Assembly (NCBI RefSeq): GCF_001953885.1 | Contig: NZ_MQUS01000007.1 | Location: 253,104-317,103, forward strand | Length of the DNA stretch: 64,000 bases | From: Streptomyces sp. IMTB 2501 | Lineage (GTDB): Bacteria; Actinomycetota; Actinomycetes; Streptomycetales; Streptomycetaceae | Reading direction: 5' to 3' | Shown: in pieces, positions 7,768 to 17,594 of the stretch | Position numbering within the stretch: position 1 is the stretch's first letter | Layout of the letters: every line of letters begins with the position of its first letter | Made by a program: the position numbers and the translations under genes | The notes under the pieces: generated by a model | Seen by the model: the letters and a program-made list of their open reading frames with translations, nothing else | What the model was told of the DNA's origin: nothing | Databases searched by the model: none

Positions 7768-8355
7768 TCAGAGCGAGTACGGGACCGGGACCGGGGGTCC
7801 GCGCCGGCTGACCGCGTGCCGCAGCGGGGTCCGGCGGGGCGGTTCGGGGTCGGCCGGGAGGCGCGGGGCGTGCGCGGCGGGGTTGGGCAGCGGGGCGTCC
7901 CGCCACCAGGCGGCCAGGCCGGGAACGAGGGTGACGGTACGGCGCAGCAACGACCACAGCGCGGCCTCACCCCGGCGCAGCCACCAGGACGCGACCAGCG
8001 CGGCGAGGAGGTGCGCGGTGGTGGCGTGGGCCGTGGCGTGGGCGTGCATCGCGGCCATGGAGTGAGCCATGGAGTGGGCCGGCATGGCCGCCGCGGGCGT
8101 GGTGCGGTGGGCGGCGTCGAAGCCGACGTGCAGCGCGGCCTGGGTGAGCAGCATGGCGGCGCCGATACCGGCGAGCGACCGCTCCCGCTTGCCGAGACTC
8201 CAGCCGAGCGCGAACACGCCCAGGAACCCGGCCGCGTCGGCCCGCGGCGGCGGCATGTCACCCATGGCGAGCCCGTGCCCGGCAGCGGCGAGCAGCACGC
8301 ACACCGCGGCGAAGACCGCGGCCCGCACGCCTCTCACCGCCGGGCACGCACTCAT
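7768..8355 (-). CDS. His/Met-rich multi-pass membrane protein, probably copper-related
   Basis: A membrane protein of about 195 residues with four or five hydrophobic segments. An internal loop (roughly residues 88-115 from the ATG at 8355) alternates His, Met and Ala, for example MAHSMAAMHAHATAH, a pattern that suggests copper or other soft-metal binding. The C-terminal 40 residues are Pro/Arg-rich and cytosolic. It lies directly upstream of ycnI on the same strand and the two probably form one transcript. I do not recognise a named family; the coupling to ycnI and the metal-like loop are the only functional hints. ATG 8355 is preferred over the GTG at 8373 because it gives a normal short N-terminus before the first helix; neither has a strong ribosome site. 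Confidence 0.65.
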   Translation of the reverse strand: MSACPAVRGVRAAVFAAVCVLLAAAGHGLAMGDMPPPRADAAGFLGVFALGWSLGKRERSLAGIGAAMLLTQAALHVGFDAAHRTTPAAAMPAHSMAHSMAAMHAHATAHATTAHLLAALVASWWLRRGEAALWSLLRRTVTLVPGLAAWWRDAPLPNPAAHAPRLPADPEPPRRTPLRHAVSRRGPPVPVPYSL

Positions 8356-8463
8356 GGTGAGGGATCCTGCCACGTCCGGGGGATACGTGCGGCAGGGATG
8401 CGGTGTTCAGCCGCCGGGGCAGGGGGTGGGGCCGCTTCGCCACTGCCGGGTGTGGGTCCGTCA

Positions 8464-8503
8464 TGGCTGGTCGCGCGGTTCCCAGTACCTCTTGGGGGCT
8501 GCG
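8464..8503. repeat. Copy of a dispersed streptomycete intergenic repeat (degenerate)
   Basis: The run TGGCTGGTCGCGCGGTTCCC followed by a C/T-rich and G-rich arm matches the very common streptomycete intergenic element with the core GTCGCGCAGTTCCCCGC-CCCCTGGGG. Two better copies lie at 17208-17300 and 17526-17594. Here it sits just downstream of the fused ABC permease, where ATPase genes would be expected. Confidence 0.65.
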
Positions 8504-8567
8504 GTGCCGTCGGCTTCAGCGGCACCCCACAAGCGCGGGCAAGCGCAAGCCCCCGGCCGACCGCACG

Positions 8568-10277
8568 TCAGGCAGCACCCGTGCCGCGCCGCGAGCGCCC
8601 TACCGCTCCCGCCGCCGTCACCGCGAGCGCGCCCAGAACGGCGAGGACCGCAGCCGGTGCGAGGACCGTCCACGGCGCCCGCTCGGCGTACGGCTGGTTC
8701 TCGGCCAGGAGGTGGCCCCATTCGGGCGACGGCGGCTGCGCGCCGAGGCCGAGGAAGCCGAGGGAGGCGAGGGCGAGTGCGGTGCCGGGCAGCCGGAGCA
8801 GCGCGTGCCGGGTGACGGGTGGCACGACGGCGGGCAGGAGTTCGTGGCGCAGGAGATACCGGCGCCCCGCCCCCAGCGCTCGCGTGGCGGTGAGGTGGAC
8901 GGCGGCGCGCTCCTGCCGAAGCAGGGCGGACGTGTGGGCGGCCAGCGGGGCCCAGGCCACGGCGGCGACGGCGAGCGCGGGCGTGGCCGGGCCACCGCCC
9001 GCGACGGCGGTGACGAGGAGCGCGGCGAGCACCGGCGGCACGGCGTTGACGGTGTCGACGAGCGGCCCGGACAGCCGGGGCAGCAGTCCGAGCAGCAGCC
9101 CGGCCAGCAGCGTGCCCGCGCTGATGGCGAGGGCGAGCAGCAGCGTGTCGAGGGCGCCGTGGGCGATGCGGGCGAGCAGGTCGCGGCCGAGCGCGTCGGT
9201 GCCGAACGGGTGCTCCCAGGACGGGGGTCGCAGGCGCGCCCCGGTGTCCACGGCGAGCGGGTCGCGGGGCAGGCCGGCGGTGAGGACGGCCAGCAGGGCA
9301 GCGGCGAGCGCGAGCGGTGTCGTACGCCTGGCGGGCACGGCGGGCCTGGTCAGGGCGGGGACGGCGGCGTCCCTCAGCGCGGGGCCGATGAGCAGGCGTA
9401 CACCGAGCCGGGCGGCGCCCGCGGCGAGGGCCGCGAGGAGCACCAGGGCGAGGGTGCCGGCCTGGAGCACGGGCAGGTCCTGGGCGAGGGCGGCCTGCAG
9501 GGTGGTGCGGCCGAGGCCGGGGATGTCGAAGATCTGCTCGACTGCGACGGCACCGCCGGTCATGCCGACGACGAACAGCGCGGTGTTGGGCAGCAGTCCG
9601 GGCAGACAGCGCCGTACCGCCTGCCGGGCGATGGCCGGCGCGGGCAGTCCGCGTGCCGCGGCCGCGCGCACCCAGGGCTCGGCGAAGGCGCCGGGCAACT
9701 GGTCGTCGAGGAGCCGGCCGAGGACGGCGCCGGCGGGCAGGCCGAGGGCGAGGGCGGGCAGCAGAGTGTACTGCGGCCCGTACCAGCCGAGGGCGGGCAG
9801 CCAGCCGAGCTGTACGCCGACGACGGTGGCGAGGACGGAGGCGGTGAGGAACTCCGGCAGTGCGGCGAGCACGGCGGAACCGGTGCCGCCGGGGCGGGTC
9901 CGCCCGCCCCGGTACAGGGTCGGGGCGCACACCACGGCGGCGGTGCAGCCGGCGACGAGAGACGCGACCGCCATGAGCAACAGGGACGCGCCGAGCGCCT
10001 GGAGCACAGTCGGCCCGGCCTCGGCGCCGGAGATCCAGGACCGCCCGGCGTCGCCGCGCGGCAGTCCGCCGAGCCAGCGTCCGAGCAGCGCCAACGGCCC
10101 TTCGCCGAGCCGGAGTTGGTTGCGGACGGCGGCGAGGACCTCGGGGTCGGGGTCCCGGTCCTGGGCGCGGGCCTTGAGGACGGTGAGCGCGGGATCGGTG
10201 TGCGCGAGCCAGGGCAGCAGCCCGATCCCGCACACCAGGGCACCGGCGAGCGAGCCTCGCCACAGCAGGGTGCGCAT
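8568..10277 (-). CDS. Fused DppB-DppC type ABC permease
   Basis: A 569-residue protein containing two complete dipeptide/nickel-type permease modules in one chain. The first (1-285) resembles DppB, with the EAA-like loop AVEQIFDIPGLGRTTLQAAL near 245. The second (about 310-569) resembles DppC, with HPFGTDALGRDLLARIAHGA near 365 and LGAGRRYLLRHELLPAVV near 470. About ten membrane helices are present. Peptide importers normally encode these as two genes followed by one or two ATPase genes; here the fused permease ends at an intergenic repeat and no ATPase gene is in the window. The binding protein starts the same transcript, with its stop three bases before this start. It presumably imports oligopeptides or metal chelates with an ATPase supplied elsewhere. 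Confidence 0.85.
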   Translation of the reverse strand: MRTLLWRGSLAGALVCGIGLLPWLAHTDPALTVLKARAQDRDPDPEVLAAVRNQLRLGEGPLALLGRWLGGLPRGDAGRSWISGAEAGPTVLQALGASLLLMAVASLVAGCTAAVVCAPTLYRGGRTRPGGTGSAVLAALPEFLTASVLATVVGVQLGWLPALGWYGPQYTLLPALALGLPAGAVLGRLLDDQLPGAFAEPWVRAAAARGLPAPAIARQAVRRCLPGLLPNTALFVVGMTGGAVAVEQIFDIPGLGRTTLQAALAQDLPVLQAGTLALVLLAALAAGAARLGVRLLIGPALRDAAVPALTRPAVPARRTTPLALAAALLAVLTAGLPRDPLAVDTGARLRPPSWEHPFGTDALGRDLLARIAHGALDTLLLALAISAGTLLAGLLLGLLPRLSGPLVDTVNAVPPVLAALLVTAVAGGGPATPALAVAAVAWAPLAAHTSALLRQERAAVHLTATRALGAGRRYLLRHELLPAVVPPVTRHALLRLPGTALALASLGFLGLGAQPPSPEWGHLLAENQPYAERAPWTVLAPAAVLAVLGALAVTAAGAVGRSRRGTGAA

Positions 10278-10280
10278 CGC

Positions 10281-11786
10281 TCAGCGCCGGGTGCCGGTGC
10301 CGACGAGGGCGCGCTCGTACGGGTCGAGGAGCACCCCCTTGACCGCGCTGCCGACGCCGGTGATGACGCGCTGGTGGACCAGCGGTACGACGGTGTCGGT
10401 GCCGAGGATCGCCGCCTCGGCACCGAGCGCCGCGGTCCGCCGTTCGGCGGGGTCGGCGGTGCGCTCGGCGGCGGCCACGGCCCGGTCGACGGCGCGGTCG
10501 CACAGCAGCGCCAGGTTGTAGCCGCCGTCGCAGGTGTAGTCGCCGGCGAGGACGGCGACCGGGTCGCCGGTGTCGACGAGGCTGTTGCGGGCGAGCACGA
10601 AGGAGTCGAACTTCCCGGCGAGCGCGTCGCTCTCCAGCCGGGAGTACTCGCGCACGACGAGCTGCACACGGAACCCGGCCGCCTCCAGCTGCTGCTTCAG
10701 CACCTGGGCGACTTCGGGGAGTTCGGGCCGGTTGTCGTAGGTGGCGAGGGTGACGGCGGTCCCGTCGGCCGGTTCGGCGGCTGCCCTGCCCTCGGGCCGG
10801 CGGTGCTTGCCCTCGGCCCAGGTGACGGCGGGCCCGTAGATCCCGGCTCCGCGATCCGCGTGCCCCTCGTACACGCCCTGGGCGAGGCCGGAGGTGTCGA
10901 CGGCGGCACGGGCGGCGGCTCGCAGCCCGGCGTCCCGGAACGGCCCGGAGCGGGAGTTGAGCAGCAGGCTGGTCGTCCGCGTGGTGGCGGTCTCGCGGCG
11001 CGTGTCCGCGTCGAGCGTGGCGGCCTGGGCGACGGGCACGGCCTCGGCGATGTCGACGTCGCCGCTGCGCAGGGCGTTGGTGCGGGCGGTGCCGTCGGCG
11101 ACGAAGCGGACGTCGATGCCGGCGGCCCGGGCACGGCCGCCCCAGTAGCCGTCGTACCGTTCGAGGGTCGCGGACGAGGTGCCGTTCACCTTCTTCAGCG
11201 CGAAGGGTCCGGTGCCGCTGCCGGCGGGGTCGACTGCGCCCCGGTGGGCGTACGCCCGGGCGGACAGCACGGCGAGGCCGGGGCTGGACAGCCTCAGCGG
11301 CAGGATGGGGTCGGGCCGCTCGGTGGTGATACGGACGCGGTGCCGGTCGACGGCCCGGGCGGTGAGCGTGCTGCCGGACACGGCGGCCGGGGCGGGCTTG
11401 GCCCGGGCGGCCTGCGCGAGTGAGGCGGCGACGGCCTGCGCGGTGACGTCGGTCCCGTCGTGGAAGGTGGCCTCGCGCAGCGTGAACAGCCAGCTGCGGG
11501 CGCCCTCCTGCCGCCAGGAGGAGGCGAGGGCGGGCGCGGCGGCGCCGTTGCCGTCGAGAGCGGTCAGCGACTCGGTGATGCCGAGCCGGCTGAGGATGGT
11601 GCCGTCGGCGCCGTACGGCGAGAGCCGCTCGGCGGGCGGAAAGGCGAGCGCGACCCGCAGCCGGGCCCCGCCACCGCTCCGCGTGTCAGCGCCGGAGCTG
11701 AAACAGCCGGCCAGCAACGGCGCGAGCGCGAGCGCGGCGAGCACACGGGAACGACGGAGAACACGCGAGACAACGAAGGCACGCAC
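10281..11786 (-). CDS. SBP5-type ABC substrate-binding lipoprotein
   Basis: A 501-residue extracellular binding protein with a lipoprotein signal (LAPLLAGC, Cys28). The family-5 solute-binding fold includes RLGITESLTALDGNGAAAP near 60-80, TLREATFHDGTDVTA, and PAGSGTGPFALKK near 190. It delivers peptides or metal-chelates to the fused permease encoded three bases downstream. The start is GTG at 11786, two bases after the stop of the upstream remnant gene, with a GGTGGGG stretch as the likely ribosome site. The frame is open further upstream but lacks a signal peptide there. Substrate-pocket residues give no clear ligand. Confidence 0.87.
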   Translation of the reverse strand: MRAFVVSRVLRRSRVLAALALAPLLAGCFSSGADTRSGGGARLRVALAFPPAERLSPYGADGTILSRLGITESLTALDGNGAAAPALASSWRQEGARSWLFTLREATFHDGTDVTAQAVAASLAQAARAKPAPAAVSGSTLTARAVDRHRVRITTERPDPILPLRLSSPGLAVLSARAYAHRGAVDPAGSGTGPFALKKVNGTSSATLERYDGYWGGRARAAGIDVRFVADGTARTNALRSGDVDIAEAVPVAQAATLDADTRRETATTRTTSLLLNSRSGPFRDAGLRAAARAAVDTSGLAQGVYEGHADRGAGIYGPAVTWAEGKHRRPEGRAAAEPADGTAVTLATYDNRPELPEVAQVLKQQLEAAGFRVQLVVREYSRLESDALAGKFDSFVLARNSLVDTGDPVAVLAGDYTCDGGYNLALLCDRAVDRAVAAAERTADPAERRTAALGAEAAILGTDTVVPLVHQRVITGVGSAVKGVLLDPYERALVGTGTRR

Positions 11787-11788
11787 GC

Positions 11789-12124
11789 TTATCGCCCCAC
11801 CGGAAGCTCGAAGTGGACGAGGCTCTGCGGGTGTTCGGCGTCCCTGCGCTCGTCGTGCACGACCGTCCCGAGCGACCGCCAGAACGCCTCGGCACCGGGC
11901 ACGGCCGGATCGGTGTGCAGACAGACGGCCCGGTACCCGCCGTCGGCGACGGCGAACTCCACGAGCCGCTCGGCCGGCCGTCGCGGATTGGGCGGGCACC
12001 CAGGCCCCCGCGAATCGAGCGCCCCGGTCCCGAAATCCCGGTGGACGGTATCGAGCATGACGGCCCGGGCGCCGTCCAGCTCGCTGAGGGTTGCCGGCCT
12101 GATGCAATTTTTACGCACTTGCAC
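11789..12124 (-). pseudogene. GNAT-like acetyltransferase with the central domain deleted
   Basis: The 111-residue frame begins with CIRPATLSELDGARAVMLDTV, which is like the start of actinobacterial GNAT proteins. It ends with EGGY-like ADGGYRAVCLHTD, AEAFWRSLGTVV and VHFELPV, which match their C-terminus. The intervening 60-80 residues, including the acetyl-CoA loop (R/Q-x-x-G-x-G/A), are missing; the joint is around DFGTG to RRPAERLVEF. The reading frame is intact, so this looks like an in-frame deletion rather than frameshift decay, and a shortened protein may still be made. The start is GTG at 12124 or 12118. It precedes the binding-protein gene by only two bases, so it may now serve mainly as that transcript's leader. 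The homology is from memory. Confidence 0.55.
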
Positions 12125-12157
12125 ATCCTATGCATCTATGGCTGCACGGGCGTACGA

Positions 12158-12195
12158 GGCCGGTGGGCAGGGGCTCCCTTCCCTGCCCACCGGCC
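12158..12195. terminator. Terminator downstream of the beta-glucosidase operon
   Basis: A perfect 15-bp stem (GGCCGGTGGGCAGGG and its complement, 8-base loop) lies just after the leftward beta-glucosidase stop at 12209. Confidence 0.8.
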
Positions 12196-12208
12196 GGCCG
12201 GGCCCGGC

Positions 12209-13573
<1,365 letters not shown>

Positions 13574-13602
13574 GGAAGTCCCTTCGGAATGCGGGGTGTG
13601 GG

Positions 13603-14484
13603 TCACTTGACGGCACCTGCCGTCAGACCGGCGACGAGATAGCGCTGCAGCAGCAGGAAGCCGGCCACCACGGGCAGGCTGACGACCAGCGAGGCGGCCA
13701 TGATCTGGTTCCAGTAGACGTCGTTGAGGGTGGAGTAGCCCTGGAGGCCGACGGCGAGTGTGCGGGTGGTGTCGTTGGTCATGACGGACGCGAACAGCAC
13801 CTCGCCCCACGCGGTCATGAAGGCGTAGACGGCGACCGCGACGATGCCGGGGATCGCGGCCGGTACGACGATCCGGATTAGCGCGCCGAGCGGGCCGCAG
13901 CCGTCCACCAACGCCGCCTCGTCCAGGTCGCGCGGCACCGAGTCGAAGTAGCCGATCAGCATCCAGATGGAGAAGGGGAGGGAGAAGGTCAGATACGTCA
14001 GGATCAGGCCACCGCGGGAGCCGAACAGGGCGATGCCGGTGGCGTTGCCGATGTTGACGTAGATCAGGAACAGCGGGAGCAGGAAGAGGATGCCGGGAAA
14101 CATCTGCGTCGAGAGCACTGTCACCGTGAAGACGCGCTTGCCGCGGAAGCTGTAGCGGCTGACGGCGTACGCGGCGAACACCGCGATCACCACCGAGCAG
14201 ATCGTCGCCGAGCCCGCCACGATCAGCGAGTTCATGAAGTACTGCGCGAGCGGGACCGTCGACCAGATGTCGATGTACGGCCGGATGGTCAGGCCGCTCG
14301 GCAGCCAGCGGAACTTGCCGGTGACGTCCGCGAGCGGCTTCAGCGAGCTGGAGACCATCACGTACACCGGGATGAGTACGAACCCGGTGAGCAGGGTGAG
14401 GAAGATCCGCCGTGACCACAGGAACGAACGCGGTGGTGCCATGGGCGAGTTGTGCGTGGAGGGGGCGACGGGCGGGCTAGACAT
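13603..14484 (-). CDS. MalG-type sugar ABC permease
   Basis: A 293-residue inner-membrane permease with six hydrophobic helices and the EAA loop [20 protein letters not shown] near 205-224, which contacts the ATPase. The start ATG 14484 overlaps the stop of the MalF-like gene by eight bases, showing translational coupling. It pairs with the MalF-like subunit and the lipoprotein to import the substrate of the GH1 enzyme. No ATPase gene is in the operon; streptomycetes commonly use the shared MsiK ATPase for such systems, which is known for related cellobiose and maltose importers. Confidence 0.93.
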   Translation of the reverse strand: MSSPPVAPSTHNSPMAPPRSFLWSRRIFLTLLTGFVLIPVYVMVSSSLKPLADVTGKFRWLPSGLTIRPYIDIWSTVPLAQYFMNSLIVAGSATICSVVIAVFAAYAVSRYSFRGKRVFTVTVLSTQMFPGILFLLPLFLIYVNIGNATGIALFGSRGGLILTYLTFSLPFSIWMLIGYFDSVPRDLDEAALVDGCGPLGALIRIVVPAAIPGIVAVAVYAFMTAWGEVLFASVMTNDTTRTLAVGLQGYSTLNDVYWNQIMAASLVVSLPVVAGFLLLQRYLVAGLTAGAVK

Positions 14485-15469
14485 CGGCGGAGGCTCTCCG
14501 TCCGCGTGAGGTGAACAGCAGATACAGGCCCGTGACGACGAGCAGGAAGAGCAGCAGCAGGACGGACATGGCGGAGCCGGTACCGAAGTTCCAGGTGACG
14601 AAGGACGCCTGGTAGATGTGGACCGAGATGAGGTCGGCGGCCTCGGGGGCGGACTTGCCGAACAGCACGTACGGCGTGTTGAAGTCGTTGAACGTCCACA
14701 GGAACAGCACCAGGACCAGGACCTGGTTGACCGGGCGCAGCGAGGGCAGGGTGATCCGGCGGATCTGCTGCCACATCCCGGCGCCGTCCAGCGCGGCCGC
14801 CTCGTACAGCTCCTTGGGGATGTTCTGCAGTCCGGCCATCACGATGAGGAAGGCGAAGGGCCAGCCCTTCCACACCGACACGGTCAGCAGGGCGTAGAAG
14901 CTGTTGTCGCCGATGAGCCAGAACGACGGCTTGCCGGTGAGGTGCAGCTGGTCGTGCAGGACGTGGTTCACCAGGCCGTTGTCGTGCTGGAACATGAACA
15001 CCCAGGTGATGACGGCCGTGTAGACGGGCAGCGCGTACGGCACCAGGAACAGCGCTCTGAGCAGGCCGCGGCCGCGGAAGGTGTCCTGCATGAAGAGCGC
15101 GGCGGCGGTGCCGATCAGCCAGCACAGGCCGACCGACAGCAGGGTGAAGGCGACGGTGACGAAGAACGAGTGCAGCAGCGCGTTCCCGGCGGGCGCGTCG
15201 AAGTCCACCGACACTTTGTAGTTGCCGAGGCCGGACCAGGGGGCGGTGTTCCAGTCGCGGATGTAGAACTGGGTGAGTTCCTTGAAGCTCATCACGATGC
15301 CGATGACCATCGGCACCAGATGGACGAGAAGTTCGAGCAGCAGGGCGGGCAGGAGCAGCAGGTACGGCAGCGAGAGGCGACGCAGCCGCCCGGTGCGGCG
15401 GCGGGGTTCGCGCGCCGCCGCACCGGGGATCTCCCGTCGCACCGGCTCCTTGAAGGCGGTGGTCGTCAT
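14477..15469 (-). CDS. MalF-type sugar ABC permease
   Basis: A permease of about 330 residues. It has a basic cytosolic N-terminus (RRRTGRLRRLSLP) and about six helices. The EAA loop YEAAALDGAGMWQQIRRITL lies near 225, with LWTFNDFNTPYVL after it. It forms the heterodimeric channel with the MalG-like subunit. Two starts are possible: GTG 15481, which overlaps the binding-protein stop as GTGA, or ATG 15469 with a GAGAG about seven bases upstream. I prefer the ATG because GTG 15481 has no ribosome site, but coupling from the overlap cannot be excluded. Confidence 0.92.
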   Translation of the reverse strand: MTTTAFKEPVRREIPGAAAREPRRRTGRLRRLSLPYLLLLPALLLELLVHLVPMVIGIVMSFKELTQFYIRDWNTAPWSGLGNYKVSVDFDAPAGNALLHSFFVTVAFTLLSVGLCWLIGTAAALFMQDTFRGRGLLRALFLVPYALPVYTAVITWVFMFQHDNGLVNHVLHDQLHLTGKPSFWLIGDNSFYALLTVSVWKGWPFAFLIVMAGLQNIPKELYEAAALDGAGMWQQIRRITLPSLRPVNQVLVLVLFLWTFNDFNTPYVLFGKSAPEAADLISVHIYQASFVTWNFGTGSAMSVLLLLFLLVVTGLYLLFTSRGRRASADV

Positions 15470-15477
15470 CTTCGCTC

Positions 15478-16794
15478 TCACGCCGCCGGCATCTGCTGCT
15501 GGGCCTTCTGCAGCGCGGCCTTGACGGAGTCGGTGGTCACCGCGCGCCCGGCGGCGGCGTCGGCGAACAGGTCCTTGACGGCCGTACCGACCGCTGTCTC
15601 GAACTGCGACTCGGACGCGACCTGCGGCAGGGCGGCCGCGCTGGTGGCGAGGGTGGTCTTCAGCACGGCGGTGCCGGGAGTACTGAACGCCGGGTCCTGC
15701 TGGGCGGACTTGACCGGCGGGATGGTGCTGTAGGCCGCGTTGAGGATCTTCTGCTCCGGGTCGGAGGTCATGAACTTCACGAACCGCGTGGCGCCGTCAA
15801 GGTTGTGGGTGTTCCTGAAGACGGCCATGTTGATGCCCATGACGGCCGAGTCGACCTGGGTGCCGGTGCCGGGCGTGCCGGAGATCACCGGGACCGGCGC
15901 GGTGCCGTAGGCGTCCTCGCTCATACCCTGGGACTTCAGGTTGGCGGCGGCCGACTGCCACAGCAGCATCGCCTGCTTGCCCTTGGCGAAGTCGCTGACG
16001 GACTGGTTCTGGGCGTACTCGGCGTCGCCGGCCGGGATGACCTTGTCCTTGGCCATCAGGTCGACGTAGCTCTTGACCGCGTCCACCACCTTGGGGCCGG
16101 TGAAGTCCGGCTTGCCGTCGGCGGTGAAGAAGCCGGCGCCGTGCTGCTGGGCGAAGACGAAGACGTGGTGGATGTTCTCCGACAGGTTCGCGCCCTCGGC
16201 ACCGAGCGCGGACTTGCCGGTGCCCTGGATCTTCTTGCCGTCGGCGGTCAACTCGTCCCAGGTGGCGGGCGGCTTGGAGATACCGGCGTCGGCGAAGATC
16301 TTCTTGTTGTAGTAGAGGGCGTACGCCATCGAGTACAGCGGGACCGCGGCCGGGTCCTTGCCCGCCGCGCCGGTCGAGCCGAGCGCGGTGCCGGCGAACC
16401 GGTCCCTGCCGCCGATCTTGGCGAAGTTCTTCGCGTCCCACGGCAGCAGGGCGCCGGTCGCCTGCAGCGAGGCGCTCCAGGTGTTGCCGATGTTCAGCAC
16501 GTCCGGGCCCTGACCCGAGGTGGTCGCGGTGAGGATCCGGTTGAGCAGATCCGACCAGGGCACGACCTCCAGCTTCACCTCGATCCCGGTCTGCTTCTGG
16601 AACTTGTTGAGTTCGGGCTGGAGGACCTGCTTGTCGACGGCGACGCTGGCGCCCTGGTTGGAGGCCCAGTACGTCAGCGTCTTCGGCGAGGCGTCGGACC
16701 CGCCGCCGCTGGACGAGCCGCCTCCGCAGGCCGTGGCCGCGAGGACGAGAGAGAGGGTGACGGCGCCTGTGGCCGCGGCTCGGATGCTGCGCAT
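15478..16794 (-). CDS. Sugar ABC transporter substrate-binding lipoprotein
   Basis: A family-1 solute-binding protein of 438 residues with lipobox LAATAC (Cys23) and a Gly/Ser linker after it. The fold is shown by LTYWASNQGAS near 40, SGQGPDVLNIGNTWSASLQ near 92-110, LYSMAYALYYNKKIF around 155 and FAKGKQAMLLWQSAAANL near 270. It binds an oligosaccharide outside the membrane and hands it to the two permeases encoded next. It is the first gene of the operon. The ATG has CCAGGAGCC immediately upstream. The promoter region upstream carries an inverted repeat at 16903-16920 that could be the operator. Ligand identity is unknown; a glucose disaccharide is the natural guess from the GH1 enzyme. Confidence 0.93.
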   Translation of the reverse strand: MRSIRAAATGAVTLSLVLAATACGGGSSSGGGSDASPKTLTYWASNQGASVAVDKQVLQPELNKFQKQTGIEVKLEVVPWSDLLNRILTATTSGQGPDVLNIGNTWSASLQATGALLPWDAKNFAKIGGRDRFAGTALGSTGAAGKDPAAVPLYSMAYALYYNKKIFADAGISKPPATWDELTADGKKIQGTGKSALGAEGANLSENIHHVFVFAQQHGAGFFTADGKPDFTGPKVVDAVKSYVDLMAKDKVIPAGDAEYAQNQSVSDFAKGKQAMLLWQSAAANLKSQGMSEDAYGTAPVPVISGTPGTGTQVDSAVMGINMAVFRNTHNLDGATRFVKFMTSDPEQKILNAAYSTIPPVKSAQQDPAFSTPGTAVLKTTLATSAAALPQVASESQFETAVGTAVKDLFADAAAGRAVTTDSVKAALQKAQQQMPAA

Positions 16795-16902
16795 GGCTCC
16801 TGGTGTCCCTTTCCGGGAGTCGAGAACCCGAGGCGGCTCACGGGACCCGGCACCCGTGCGGACCCGTGCGGCTCCCGAAGCCCCTCATGGCTTAATTTAG
16901 GA

Positions 16903-16920
16903 CGTGAGTTAAACCTCACG
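16903..16920. promoter_or_regulatory. Candidate operator of the beta-glucosidase operon
   Basis: Inverted repeat CGTGAG-TTAAAC-CTCACG lies between the divergent binding-protein gene and the broken ROK gene, in a locally AT-rich patch (TTAATTTAGG precedes it). Location and symmetry suggest a repressor site; it does not resemble the 14-bp CebR palindrome. Confidence 0.5.
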
Positions 16921-17207
16921 AGAATCGCTCGTCAAGAGATCCGACAGCGGTGAACGGTCGAACAGGCCGGAAATCCCCGGAGAACCGGGAGGTCGGGTGG
17001 CGGCGCTGTGCGGCCGAACGGTGCGTGACCTGCGGCAGGGAAGCCGAGGCACCGTTCTGCAACGGTTGTATGTCGACGGGCCGATGAGCCGGCACACACT
17101 GGAGCCTGCGACCGGGCTGATTTCGCGCTCCCTCAGCAACGCCGTGACCGGCCTGCTCGCCGAAGGCCTGGCGGAGGAGGCGGGCGCGGCCGGCACGGCG
17201 TCGTCGC

Positions 17208-17300
17208 AGCCGAACGCCTCATGGCTCGGGGCGCATTGCGATCCGGCGGCTGCGGGTGGATCGTGGTTCGTCGCGCAGTTCCCCGCACCCCTGGGGGAGT
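17208..17300. repeat. Intergenic repeat copy A
   Basis: It begins GCCGAACGCCTCATGGCTCG, continues GGGCGCATTG and, after a divergent middle, ends with the common streptomycete core GTCGCGCAGTTCCCCGC plus CCCTGGGGG. It interrupts the ROK regulator gene. Copy B at 17526-17594 shares both the left part and the core. Confidence 0.75.
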
Positions 17301-17525
17301 CGCCGACGCCGCACCCGTACAACCGCAGGAGGTGAGCGGCCGTCGGCGGGTGCCGCTGGAGCGGCTGCTGTGCGCCTCGGGCTCGGGTCAACTCCCGCCT
17401 CACGTACCGTACTTCATCCACTCTCGGGCGCCGGGGCAGGCGGAGATGTGGTTCGGCGGGGGACGCGGGGCCCGCAACGCCGTGGCGGTGCTGTTCGGCT
17501 CGGGCGTCGGCGCGGCGTCGTTCTC

Positions 17526-17594
17526 AGCCGAACGCCTCCTAGATCGGGGCGCATTGTGGCTCGTCGCGCAGTTCCCCGCGTCCCTGGGGATGGG
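17526..17594. repeat. Intergenic repeat copy B
   Basis: It shares GCCGAACGCCTC, CGGGGCGCATTG and GTCGCGCAGTTCCCCGC with copy A in the same order, but its middle is about 24 bases shorter. It interrupts the ROK remnant a second time, about 315 bases after copy A. Confidence 0.75.

Noticed and set aside
7816..11423. Very long open frames on the plus strand opposite the ABC permease and binding-protein genes
   Set aside because: They are antisense shadows of high-GC genes: compositionally extreme (Arg/Gly/Ala/Pro), with no family motifs and no ribosome sites, and they cover real genes with clear domains.
16903..16920. CebR binding site upstream of the beta-glucosidase operon
   Set aside because: The known CebR palindrome (TGGGAGCGCTCCCA) is not present; the repeat found is different.
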